Below are positions 53,756-61,269 of a stretch of DNA of 64,000 bases, one piece after another. Under the pieces are notes generated by a model that saw nothing but the letters and a program-made list of their open reading frames with translations, ran no database searches and was not told the origin of the DNA. A program made the position numbers and the translations under genes. Position 1 is the stretch's first letter. Every line of letters begins with the position of its first letter. Origin of the DNA: CAVSLM01 sp963728895 (GTDB lineage: Bacteria > Pseudomonadota > Gammaproteobacteria > JBBQDK01); contig CAVSLM010000002.1 in the NCBI GenBank assembly GCA_963728895.1, positions 248,001 to 312,000 on the forward strand. The letters run 5' to 3'.

Positions 53756-55180
53756 TCAGTCTTTTCTCCGCGGCGCCAGCGTCACTGCCGCCACCAGCGC
53801 GCTGAGCACCGCGAGAGCGGCGGCGCTGAACATGACCAGCCGATACGCGTTCATCAGTGCAGATGAAGACATGGCGGGTGCGTGGGTCCCGCCAAAGGCG
53901 AAGCCGAGCGCGGCCACCGCGACCAGGCCGCCCACCCGCGCTGCGGCATTGTTGATGCCCGACGCCACGCCGCTGCTCTCCCTGGGCGCGGAGTCGAACA
54001 CCGTCGTGGTAAGCGGCGCGATGCTGAGGGTCATGCCGAGACCGACGACAACGAGGCCCGGCAGGAATCCGCTCCAGTAGTTCGGATCCTGCCCCGAAAG
54101 CCCGAGCAGCAGGTAACCGGCGGCTGCGATGGACGGCCCGAGCACCAGTGGCGGACGCGCGCCGTAGCGTCCCACCAGCGCGCCGGCGCGGCGTGCGCCC
54201 GCGCCTACGATGGCCGGGAAGGGCAGCAGGGCCGCCCCAGCGGCGGTCGCGCTGTAGCCGTGTCGCTCGATGAGCACATATGGCAGCAGGAACAACGCAC
54301 CGCTGAGGGCCGCATAGAGCGATACCGTCAGGCCGTTCGCGCCGGCGAAGGCACGGCTGCGGAAGAGCGACAGCGGCATCATCGGAGCGATCGAGCGTGC
54401 TTCGTTCCGGACGAAAAGCCAGGTGACGGGCATCGCGGCAGCGACCGCGACGATGCCCATGAGATTGGCGCCCCCTCCAAGCCCGATCAGTCCGTAGCTG
54501 AGCAGCCCGAGTGCAAGAACCGCCAGCAGCGCTCCGTGCACGTCAAGCGCCTCGCCGGCCGCCTCGCCGCGATCGGCTGGAAGCGTGAGCGCCAGCAGCA
54601 GAGCGCCCGCGGCAATCGGCAGGTTCACGAAAAAAATCGCTCGCCATCCCATGGCATCCACCAGCCAGCCTCCGAGCGGTGGGCCAAGTGCGGTGGTCAG
54701 GGCGCCTGCCGCCGCCCAGGTGCCGATCGCGCGCCCGCGTGCCTCTCCCGAATAGGCCGCGCCGATCATTGCGAGGCTCGCGGGCGTGAGCAAGGCAGCG
54801 CCCACGCCCTGCACCAGCCGCGCCCCGATCAGCCAGCCTGCCGCAGGCGCCAGGCCACAGCCGAGCGACGCCGCGGCAAATCCGACCAGACCAGCGAGAA
54901 AGACGCGACGCCGCCCGAAGCGGTCGGCGGCCGAGCCGCCGAGCAGGATCAGACTGGAGAGCACCAGCATGTAGCCACTGACCACCCACTGCATGGTTGC
55001 AAAGGGTGTCTGCAGTGCACCCTGAATGGCCGGCAGCGCGACGTTCACGACAGAGCTGTCGATGAACCCCAGGCTCGAGCCGAGGATGGTGGCGGGGAGC
55101 AGCCATCGCGCAGGCCTCGCTCCCTCGCGCGGGCGGTAGGCGAGCGGGATCTCGCAAGGAAGGCGGTGCGGGCCGAGCAT
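53756..55180 (-). CDS. MFS drug-type exporter (DHA2/14-TMS family)
   Basis: A 474-residue membrane transporter of about 14 helices. LLPATILGSSLGFIDSSVVNVALPAIQ contains motif D1 of DHA2 exporters. GGSAADRFGRRRVFLAGLVGF is MFS motif A. VQGVGAALLTPASLAMIGAAYSGEARGRAIGTW is motif B/C-like. Proton-driven efflux of hydrophobic compounds is the family role; the substrate is unknown. No adjacent membrane-fusion protein or regulator is seen. The gene has dispersed repeats on its upstream side. Confidence 0.88.
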   Translation of the reverse strand: MLGPHRLPCEIPLAYRPREGARPARWLLPATILGSSLGFIDSSVVNVALPAIQGALQTPFATMQWVVSGYMLVLSSLILLGGSAADRFGRRRVFLAGLVGFAAASLGCGLAPAAGWLIGARLVQGVGAALLTPASLAMIGAAYSGEARGRAIGTWAAAGALTTALGPPLGGWLVDAMGWRAIFFVNLPIAAGALLLALTLPADRGEAAGEALDVHGALLAVLALGLLSYGLIGLGGGANLMGIVAVAAAMPVTWLFVRNEARSIAPMMPLSLFRSRAFAGANGLTVSLYAALSGALFLLPYVLIERHGYSATAAGAALLPFPAIVGAGARRAGALVGRYGARPPLVLGPSIAAAGYLLLGLSGQDPNYWSGFLPGLVVVGLGMTLSIAPLTTTVFDSAPRESSGVASGINNAAARVGGLVAVAALGFAFGGTHAPAMSSSALMNAYRLVMFSAAALAVLSALVAAVTLAPRRKD

Positions 55181-55301
55181 GAGCGACCATCAGCCTCCGG
55201 TGAGCGGGGTCTCCCGCAGGACGCGGGCTCCGCACGCATGCCACCGCTGACCGATGAGCCAGCTTTCGTCCGCACGGGCATGCCGGGGTGGAAGGGAGTT
55301 G

Positions 55302-55350
55302 TCCGGAAATCTCACCAACCGGCCAACGGCTGGCCGGTAAGTGAATGGAT
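55302..55350 (+). repeat. REP-like element, copy 5
   Basis: TCCGGAAATCTCACC, then the near-palindrome CCGGCCAACGGCTGGCCGG (55319-55337), then GTAAGTGAATGGAT. Nearly identical to the minus-strand copy at 13578-13628. Confidence 0.75.
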
Positions 55351-55410
55351 CATAGGGAAGATCCGGAATTCTTCACGATCGGCGAACGATAACACACTGG
55401 TCACGCCGCC

Positions 55411-55553
55411 GGCCCATCCCGGTTCTGGCGGTTTCCCGCTCGCTCTGGCTTCGTCCTCACTCTCACGTGGTAGCTGCGACTGCCCCTCCTCAGCCCGGCG
55501 CCGGGACGGCTGCGAATTCCGCCAGCTCCCGGGATGCCGGTGAGATTTTCGGG
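55411..55553 (-). repeat. About 140-bp dispersed repeat, copy B (contains REP-like copy 6)
   Basis: Inverted relative to 52391-52528. It ends at GGTGAGATTTTCGGG, the reverse complement of the shared box. A short third copy of its last 47 bases is at 8061-8107. Confidence 0.75.
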
Positions 55554-55677
55554 CTGGCACGGAAGTGCGCCGCTTGCCGCAAGGACGGTCTCGCACTCGC
55601 GGCTCACGCCGGTGCGTCGTCGATTACCGGCCGTCTCCTGCCGGTTCGGTTGACGTAGTCAAGACAGCCACCTAGTC

Positions 55678-56081
55678 TAGTGGTGCACTCTTAACGAGAC
55701 GTTTGAGCCTTCGATGGAGGTAGCGCGGGAAAGCGCAGCGCATCCGCCATTCATGATCGGCCGGCGTCAGGAGTGCACGAAGCCGTTTCGCTCCCGTCGA
55801 GTTTCTCGTGCCGAGTGGACCGCGAAGGGGATCAGGCGTCATGGGAATCAGGGAGGCAATGGGCGTCGCGGAGTCGGATTTTGAACCAGAGGTGGCTGGG
55901 TGGCGGATGCGCTGCGCTTATCCGCCCTACGGCGCTGGAGACCGCCATCGACGAGTACCTCGCCCATTCACGACACCAGGCCCAGGCGATTCATCCGGAC
56001 CAGGAGCGCTCGCGATATCCTGCCGAAGGTCATTCGCGCCAATCGCCGCTTGGGTTCCAAACAGAATGAAACAGTGCACTA
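55678..56081 (+). mobile_element. Internally deleted IS630-type element (MITE-like)
   Basis: The segment begins CTAGTGGTGCACTC and ends GAAACAGTGCACTAG, an imperfect inverted repeat set in CTAG, the target known for IS630-family elements. Near its right end a frame reads RSARDILPKVIRANRRLGSK then QNETVH and a stop, which is the C-terminus of IS630-type transposases. The rest of the transposase is missing. The middle holds a palindromic stretch, GGCGGATGCGCTGCGCTTATCCGCC. From 55781 on it is repeated, inverted, at 59588-59862. Confidence 0.7.
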
Positions 56082-56222
56082 GGCTACCTCGTTATGCCTT
56101 GACGGGTGATAACGATGCGCCCGAAACCCTGGGTTCGGCGGCTGACGGAACATGGTAGTCAGGTGCCGGCGTTGTTCCGCGACCTCGACGGTGAGTTGCG
56201 CGCCTTTCTGAGGAGAGGGAAC

Positions 56223-56438
56223 ATGAAAACCAGCGCACGCAACCAGTTCCTGGGCCACGTCACCACGGTGAAAACGGGTGCGGTCAACAGCGAGGTAATC
56301 CTGGACATCGGCGGCGGCGACGACAGCCTGGCCGCGATCATCACCAACGACAGCATTGACAGCCTGGGCCTGAAGGAGGGCGTCCGTGCCTGCGCGCTGA
56401 TCAAAGCGTCCCACGTCGTTCTGGCGGTCAACGCCTGA
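56223..56438 (+). CDS. Molbindin-type TOBE-domain molybdate-binding protein
   Basis: A 71-residue protein consisting of one Mop/TOBE domain (SARNQFLGHVTTVKTGAVNSEVILDIGGGDDSLAAIITNDSIDSLGLKEGVRACALIKASHVVLAV). Such small proteins bind molybdate or tungstate as hexamers in the cytoplasm. GAGGAGAGGG lies just before the ATG and decides the start. It is 11 bases before modA, so the two form an operon for molybdate capture and storage. The family call is firm; oxyanion preference is unknown. Confidence 0.88.
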   Translation: MKTSARNQFLGHVTTVKTGAVNSEVILDIGGGDDSLAAIITNDSIDSLGLKEGVRACALIKASHVVLAVNA

Positions 56439-56449
56439 GGACAACGACT

Positions 56450-57196
56450 GTGCTACTCCGCCTGATTGCAGTCACGCTGCTCCTGTCCGCCGCAAACGCC
56501 GGCGCCGGCGAAGTACAGGTCGCCGTCGCTGCCAACTTCACTGCTCCGGCCAAGCGGATCGCCGACGCTTTCCATACGGACACCGGCCACACCGCCGTGC
56601 TTTCCTTCGGCGCCACCGGAAAGTTCTATGCCCAGATCACCAATGGCGCTCCGTACGAAGTGCTGCTTGCCGCGGACGACAGGACGCCGGCAAAACTGGA
56701 GCAGGAAGGCGAAACCGTCTCGGGCAGCCGCTTCACCTACGCGATAGGCAAGCTCGCGCTGTGGTCGGTCAACCCCGGCTACGTCGATTCCCGCGGTGAC
56801 GTGTTGAGGCAGGGCAACTTCCAGCACCTCTCGATCGCCAATCCGAAGCTCGCGCCCTACGGCGCAGCGGCCGTCCATTCGCTCAACAGCATGGGGCTGC
56901 TGGGGTCGGTCGAGTCCAAGCTCGTTCAGGGAGAGAACGTCGCCCAGGCCTATCAGTTCATTGTCACGGGAAATGCAGAGCTGGGCTTCGTTGCGCTTTC
57001 CCAGATTCTGCACGATGGCAAGGTCACACAAGGTTCCGCCTGGCTGGTTCCCCCCGGTCTCTACGACCCGATCCGTCAGGAGGCGGTGATCCTGAAGAAA
57101 GGCAAGGACAACGCCGCCGCCCGTGCCTGGATGGACTATCTGAAGGGAGACAGGGCGAAGGCGGTCATCCAGGCATTCGGATACGACCTGCGGTAA
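56450..57196 (+). CDS. modA: Molybdate ABC transporter substrate-binding protein
   Basis: A 248-residue periplasmic protein with signal peptide (LLRLIAVTLLLSAANAGA), then VQVAVAANFTAPAKRIADAFHTDTGHTAVLSFGATGKFYAQITNGAPYEVLLAADD, the ModA core in which Ser/Ala backbone contacts bind the oxyanion. VTGNAELGFVALSQIL and the QEAVILKKGKDNAAARAWMDYLKG segment follow. The start is GTG. No modB or modC follows, so the membrane and ATPase parts must be elsewhere. Confidence 0.93.
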   Translation: MLLRLIAVTLLLSAANAGAGEVQVAVAANFTAPAKRIADAFHTDTGHTAVLSFGATGKFYAQITNGAPYEVLLAADDRTPAKLEQEGETVSGSRFTYAIGKLALWSVNPGYVDSRGDVLRQGNFQHLSIANPKLAPYGAAAVHSLNSMGLLGSVESKLVQGENVAQAYQFIVTGNAELGFVALSQILHDGKVTQGSAWLVPPGLYDPIRQEAVILKKGKDNAAARAWMDYLKGDRAKAVIQAFGYDLR

Positions 57197-57243
57197 GCAT
57201 GCGGGCTGGATCCGAAAGCAGCGCATGTCATAATTCTGCAATC

Positions 57244-57257
57244 TGTAGCATGCTACA
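57244..57257. promoter_or_regulatory. Perfect 14-bp palindrome upstream of the STAS gene
   Basis: TGTAGCATGCTACA is fully self-complementary and lies 123 bases before the STAS start, in an intergenic gap. Its form suits a dimeric repressor or activator site. No second copy was noticed. Confidence 0.4.
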
Positions 57258-57379
57258 AGCTGAGGGGGTTGTGCGTGCGCAGCTGTCGGCATATCGACCA
57301 GGGCATCGAACATGCCGGGCGAACTGGGGATTCGTTTCGCCGGCAGCTGACTCCTCCCCTCCAGCCCGGACCGACACCC

Positions 57380-57730
57380 ATGAAACTTGCATCCGAGCCA
57401 CTCGACGACCACATCCTCAAAGTCGCGCTCGACGGCCGTCTCGACATCGAGGGCACGGCGGCCATCGACGTGCCGTTCACCGCGCTCACGGTGCAGCACA
57501 AGGCCGTTCTGGTGGACATGACCAACGTCAGCTTCCTCGCCTCCATCGGAATGCGGACCCTGCTGAGCTGCGCCAAGGCTTCCGCCAAGCGTGGCGGCAA
57601 AATGGTCCTGTTCAATCCGCAACCGCTCGTCAAGGATGTGCTGACGACCTCGGGGCTCGCCTCACTCATTCCCATATTCGCTGAGCTCGCAGACGCCAAG
57701 ACGGCGCTGCACGAGACGCACTCCGCATGA
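57380..57730 (+). CDS. STAS-domain anti-sigma factor antagonist (RsbV/SpoIIAA-like)
   Basis: A 116-residue cytoplasmic protein. LDDHILKVALDGRLDIEGTAAIDVPFTAL and VLVDMTNVSFLASIGMRTLLSCAKASAKRGGKMVLFN form the STAS fold. The serine of NVSFLASIGMR is the residue phosphorylated in RsbV/SpoIIAA. It should be phosphorylated by the kinase encoded next and released by the SpoIIE phosphatase after that. The start was taken at MKLASEPL. Confidence 0.9.
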   Translation: MKLASEPLDDHILKVALDGRLDIEGTAAIDVPFTALTVQHKAVLVDMTNVSFLASIGMRTLLSCAKASAKRGGKMVLFNPQPLVKDVLTTSGLASLIPIFAELADAKTALHETHSA

Positions 57731-57793
57731 TCGAAGGCACGACCGCTCGTGTGATGCCGTGCTGAGTGCCTGCAGGCAAGCGACACGGTTCGG

Positions 57794-58243
57794 ATGACGG
57801 CCGCTCCACGCGAAAGCCTGACCGTCAGGAGTCGTTTGGCGGAGCTCGGTCGGATGCAGCGCTGGCTGGCCGCGACCCTCGGGCAGTGGGCACTTCCGCC
57901 TGCGGCCGCATTCGCCGTTGACCTGGTGATCAACGAGGCGGTGACGAATTCGATCCTTCATGCGCGCCCGGGAAGTAACCCGCACGACATCCACCTGACA
58001 CTCACCGATACACCGGAAAGCGTGGTGGTCGAAATCGTCGACAGCGGCGAAGCCTTCAATCCTTTAGACGCCCCGCCCATGGTGCTCGCGGAGAACCTGG
58101 AGCAGGCGGCGGTCGCCGGGCGCGGCATCCACCTGATCAAGGCCTATGCCGACGAACACGCGTACCGGCGCATCGCGGAGCACAATTGTCTGACCCTCGC
58201 GATCCACAAGGACCGCAAGGCGTCCCGAGGGGCTTCCGCCTGA
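57794..58243 (+). CDS. HATPase_c anti-sigma factor / serine kinase (RsbW-like)
   Basis: A 149-residue GHKL-type ATP-binding protein. The N box is VINEAVTNSILHARPGS. A G1-like EIVDSGEAFNPLD and a G2-like VAGRGIHLIKAYADEHAYRR follow. Such proteins phosphorylate STAS antagonists and bind a sigma factor. It is 63 bases after the STAS gene. The target sigma factor is not in the window. Partner-switching sets like this control stress or biofilm responses in other proteobacteria. Confidence 0.88.
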   Translation: MTAAPRESLTVRSRLAELGRMQRWLAATLGQWALPPAAAFAVDLVINEAVTNSILHARPGSNPHDIHLTLTDTPESVVVEIVDSGEAFNPLDAPPMVLAENLEQAAVAGRGIHLIKAYADEHAYRRIAEHNCLTLAIHKDRKASRGASA

Positions 58244-58343
58244 CCGTGGATGTGAACGCCACGCCCGCGGTGACCGGAGTGCCGAGCTGCGACTTTTCTC
58301 GGCGGCACCGAATCGGGATTCAACTCCAGCCGGGACGCCGCGG

Positions 58344-59543
58344 GTGACCGGCCCGAAACTGGACGAGCTCTCGCGTCAACCTCTTTTTGCGGGCATCACG
58401 CACCAGTCACCTCGGACACGCTGGTGTCGGATTGCCCGATCCGGCAGCTGCAGGCAGGCGATGTCCTGCTCGCACCGGGCACGCCCAATCGCAACCTGTA
58501 CCTGCTGCTGCGGGGCCGCCTGAAGGTTCACGTCGGGCGCCTCGACGCCGACGCTGTCGCGATCGAACCCGGCGAGTGCGTGGGTGAGATCTCGCTCATC
58601 GATGGCGAACCGCCGACCGGCTACGTCATCGCGGACGAGCCCGGCGAAGTGCTGGTCGTAACCGAAACCCAGCTTTGGGAGCAGTTGCTCCGCGTGCCCG
58701 AAATCGCGAAAAACTTCACGCGATTGTTCGCCGCCCGTTTCCGCGCCCGCAGCGCCGCGATGCAGCGCGCCCTGGAGCAGCAGCTACGCTACCAGCACCT
58801 GCAGAGAGAGCTCGCAATTGCCCGCGACATTCAGACCGGCATGCTGCCGCGCGATGTCCGGCTGGGGCCCGAGATCGAAATCGCCGCGCAGATGACGCCC
58901 GCGCATGAGATTGGGGGCGACTTCTACGACATCTTTCCGATTGGTCGCGAAGAGTACTGCCTGGCCATCGGCGACGTTTCGGGAAAAGGAATCCCGGCGG
59001 CGCTGTTCATGGTGAAGACCATGACCGTACTGCGAACCGAGCTGCTGAAGGAACAGCCGATCGAAGAGGCGCTGCGCAGGCTGAACATGCTGCTGTGCGA
59101 GGACAATGCCCGGTGCATGTTCGCAACGCTGATCGTCGCGACCGTAAACAAGGTCACGGGAGTCGTGCGCTACGCCAATGCCGGCCACGACCCGATCGTG
59201 TTCGGCGAAGGCGGCAGGTGCGTTCCGCCAGCTTCACCGCCCCAAAGGAATTCTCGCCGGCGTCGACGCCGGCGCGACCTACGGACACGCATCGCTGACA
59301 CTGAAAAGCGGCGATGTATTGTTGCTCTACACCGACGGCGTAACCGAGGCCATGAATGCCGGCCGCGCACAGTTCACGTTGGAACGGCTGATGACATGCC
59401 TGCGGCAGAAGCCGGCCGACTCCGCCCGGGAGCTCGCCAGCCGCATCAGGGACGCTGTCGGGGACTTCACCGCGGGCGCACCGCCATCTGACGACGTAAC
59501 GACTCTCGTCCTGCGCTACCAAGGACCCGGGTTTGCGGATTGA
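58344..59543 (+). pseudogene. Cyclic-nucleotide-binding-like plus SpoIIE/PP2C phosphatase (RsbU-like), frameshifted
   Basis: The upstream frame (GTG 58344) gives KLDELSRQPLFAGIT, then a shift near 58399 leads to VSDCPIRQLQAGDVLLAPGTPNRNLYLLLRGRLKVHVGRL, a cNMP-binding-type domain. A coiled stretch (QQLRYQHLQRELAIARDIQTGMLP) joins it to the PP2C domain: AHEIGGDFYDIFP and AIGDVSGKGIPAALFMVKT hold the metal Asp residues, and RYANAGHDPIVFG follows. Near 59213 the frame breaks again and continues RQLHRPKGILAGVDAGATYG ... LLLYTDGVTEAMN ... PSDDVTTLVLRY. All functional residues are present, so the protein would be whole if the two indels are errors. The expected role is to dephosphorylate the STAS antagonist. 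Confidence 0.82.
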
Positions 59544-59551
59544 GCCGCTGG

Positions 59552-59580
59552 TCCGGAAATCTCACCCGCCCGGCGCCGGG
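59552..59580 (+). repeat. REP-like element, copy 7
   Basis: TCCGGAAATCTCACC is followed by the small palindrome CGCCCGGCGCCGGGACG. It lies eight bases after the phosphatase stop. Confidence 0.65.
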
Positions 59581-59587
59581 ACGCCAG

Positions 59588-59862
59588 TGTAGTGTTTCAT
59601 TCTGTTTGGAACCTAAGCGGCAACTGGCGCGAATGACCTTCTGCAGATATCGCGAGCGCTCTTGGTCCGGATGAATCGCTTGGGCCTGGTGTTGTGAATT
59701 GGCAATGTACCAGTCGATGGCAGTGACCAACGCCGAGGGCGGATAAACGCAGCGCATCCGCCACCCACCCCGCGACGCCCATTGGCGCCGTGTTTCCACA
59801 CGACGCCTCATACCCTTCGCGACCCACTCAGCACGCGAAACTCGACCGGAGCGAAGCGACTC
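59588..59862 (-). mobile_element. IS630-derived fragment, inverted copy
   Basis: On the minus strand this matches the element at 55781-56081: GTTTCGC.CCxGTCGAGTTT-like start, ATGGGCGTCGCGG, GGGTGGCGGATGCGCTGCG, then the transposase tail. The tail reads TAIDWYIANSQHQAQAIHPD, QERSRYLQKVIRASCRLGSK and QNETLH with a stop. The junction between the palindrome and the transposase end is the same in both copies, so they descend from one derivative. Confidence 0.7.
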
Positions 59863-60193
59863 CCTGCTGTCATGCCCGGATTGACAGAACGATTGTTGTA
59901 ATCGTCATGACAGCCGCGGTGCAGGACATGTCGCCGGACAACGTCACCTTTGCATAATCGCGGACTTGGCGCTGCTGTCGCTGCGGTCTATTCCTTGCTT
60001 GGATTCCCCGGCCACAAAAAGAACCGTCAGAAGATCGCAAGCCGGCACGAGCCAGCGTCAGTGCTGCAATCACCGTCGCTGGGCCTGTTTGGGGGGCTAC
60101 CGCCGCACTGGTTCAAGGAAGAAGTTCCCGATACTGCGTCAGGTTCGTGGGCCTGTAACTACGAAGCACACCCACGGTCAAGAGGAGTAGAGA
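59863..60193. other. Intergenic stretch before the dockerin-cytochrome gene
   Basis: About 330 bases. It ends with AAGAGGAGTAGAG, the ribosome-binding region of the next gene. No other feature can be supported. Confidence 0.35.
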
Positions 60194-60721
60194 ATGAGAA
60201 CCCTTCAACGACGCAACGCCGACGCCAGGAACCGGGGCACGTCCTCGGGGCGCGCGGCGCGAATGACTCTCGCTGTTCCCCTGTTGCTGTTCGCCGCTGC
60301 CGCGTGGGCGGTCGACACGGACGGCGACGGCGTGGACGACACAGCCGACAACTGTATCGAGGTACCGAACGGTCCGAACACCTACCCGGCGGCAGACCCG
60401 CGTATCCAGCGCGACACGGACGGCGACGGCTACGGCAATGTCTGCGACGCAGACCTGAACAACGACAACACGACCAACAATCTGGATGTGGCTTTGCTGA
60501 GAACCGCATTCGGAACGCCTGATCCGGATGCAGATTTCAACGGCGACGGCACCGTGAACAATCTCGATGTCACCGTTATGCGGCAGTACTTCGGCCAGCC
60601 CCCGGACCTGCGTGCTGCCTCGGCGCCCCGCCCACACTGTCGATCAATAACGCGAGCGTCGATGAAGGCGGAAACGCGAATTTCACGGTCACGCTGTCTG
60701 CCGCATCCGGGCAGACGGTGA
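60194..60721 (+). CDS. N-terminal part of a secreted dockerin/Calx-beta/multihaem cytochrome: calcium-repeat section
   Basis: A signal peptide (RMTLAVPLLLFAAAAWA) leads into a thrombospondin-3-like calcium repeat (VDTDGDGVDDTADNCIEVPNG ... DTDGDGYGNVCDADLNND). A two-repeat dockerin-type module follows (NNLDVALLRTAFGTPDPDADFNGDGTVNNLDVTVMRQYFG). After about base 60610 this frame turns to nonsense (Arg/His-rich), while another frame continues with a Calx-beta domain. One indel near 60610-60630 therefore splits the gene. GAGGAG lies upstream of the ATG. The dockerin resembles that of the protein at 13956. Confidence 0.8.
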   Translation: MRTLQRRNADARNRGTSSGRAARMTLAVPLLLFAAAAWAVDTDGDGVDDTADNCIEVPNGPNTYPAADPRIQRDTDGDGYGNVCDADLNNDNTTNNLDVALLRTAFGTPDPDADFNGDGTVNNLDVTVMRQYFGQPPDLRAASAPRPHCRSITRASMKAETRISRSRCLPHPGRR

Positions 60722-61245
60722 CGGTTGATTACGCGACTTCCGACCTGAGCGCGAGCGCCGGCAGCGATTACACGGCCGCGTCCGGTACCCTCACCTTCCC
60801 GGCCGGGATCACTGAGCAGGCAATCCCGGTCACAACCATCGATGATGCGGATGTGGAGGCGAACGAGACCTTCCACGTCGATCTGACCAGTCCGGCAAAC
60901 GCAAGCATCGCCGGCGCGCATGGTCTGGGCACCATCCTGAACAACGACCGCCCGCCGACTTCCGTGTCGATCAACTCGACCAGCCAGAACACGTCCGTTG
61001 CGCCTGCCGTTCCCGTAGCCGAACAGGACAAAGCCATCGGCACCGGCTACAGCGTTCTGGCCATCAACGACCTCGGCATGCACTGCGGCGACCTGGATAC
61101 CCGCATCGCGAGCATCCTGCCGCCGTTCCAGATACTGCTCACGCAGGTGGTCCAGAAGGGCGGCACCGGTACCACACATTTGAACCCGGCGGGGATAACC
61201 CTGTGCTACTCGGCGGCCTCGAGCCCCAGCGATCCAATCCTCTGA
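60630..61245 (+). CDS. Middle part: Calx-beta domain and linker of the same protein
   Basis: From 60630 the frame reads PTLSINNASVDEGGNANFTV and on through DYATSDLSASAGSDYTAASG, TLTFPAGITEQAIPV and DADVEANETFHVDL, a complete Calx-beta calcium-binding domain. GYSVLAINDLGMHCGDLDTR follows. The frame stops at TGA 61243-61245, but the same frame is open again at once and runs into the cytochrome part, so this stop looks premature. There is no start codon with a ribosome site of its own (first ATG/GTG in frame about 60718), so this is not an independent gene. Confidence 0.7.
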
Positions 61246-61269
61246 CCGGCGGATGTCTTCGACGGAGTA

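Larger units (their letters stand above)
55181..56222. other. Repeat-filled intergenic region
   Basis: About 1 kb without a gene. It holds REP-like copy 5 (55302), the 140-bp repeat copy B (55411-55553) and the IS630-derived element (55678-56081). Confidence 0.7.

Noticed and set aside
53882..55543. Open frame of 553 codons on the plus strand across the MFS gene
   Set aside because: Antisense to a clear 14-helix transporter; the product is a charged low-complexity string.
61243..61245. Selenocysteine codon
   Set aside because: No supporting hairpin was recognised after the UGA, no cysteine-containing context, and no selenoprotein family fits; a stop mutation or error is simpler.
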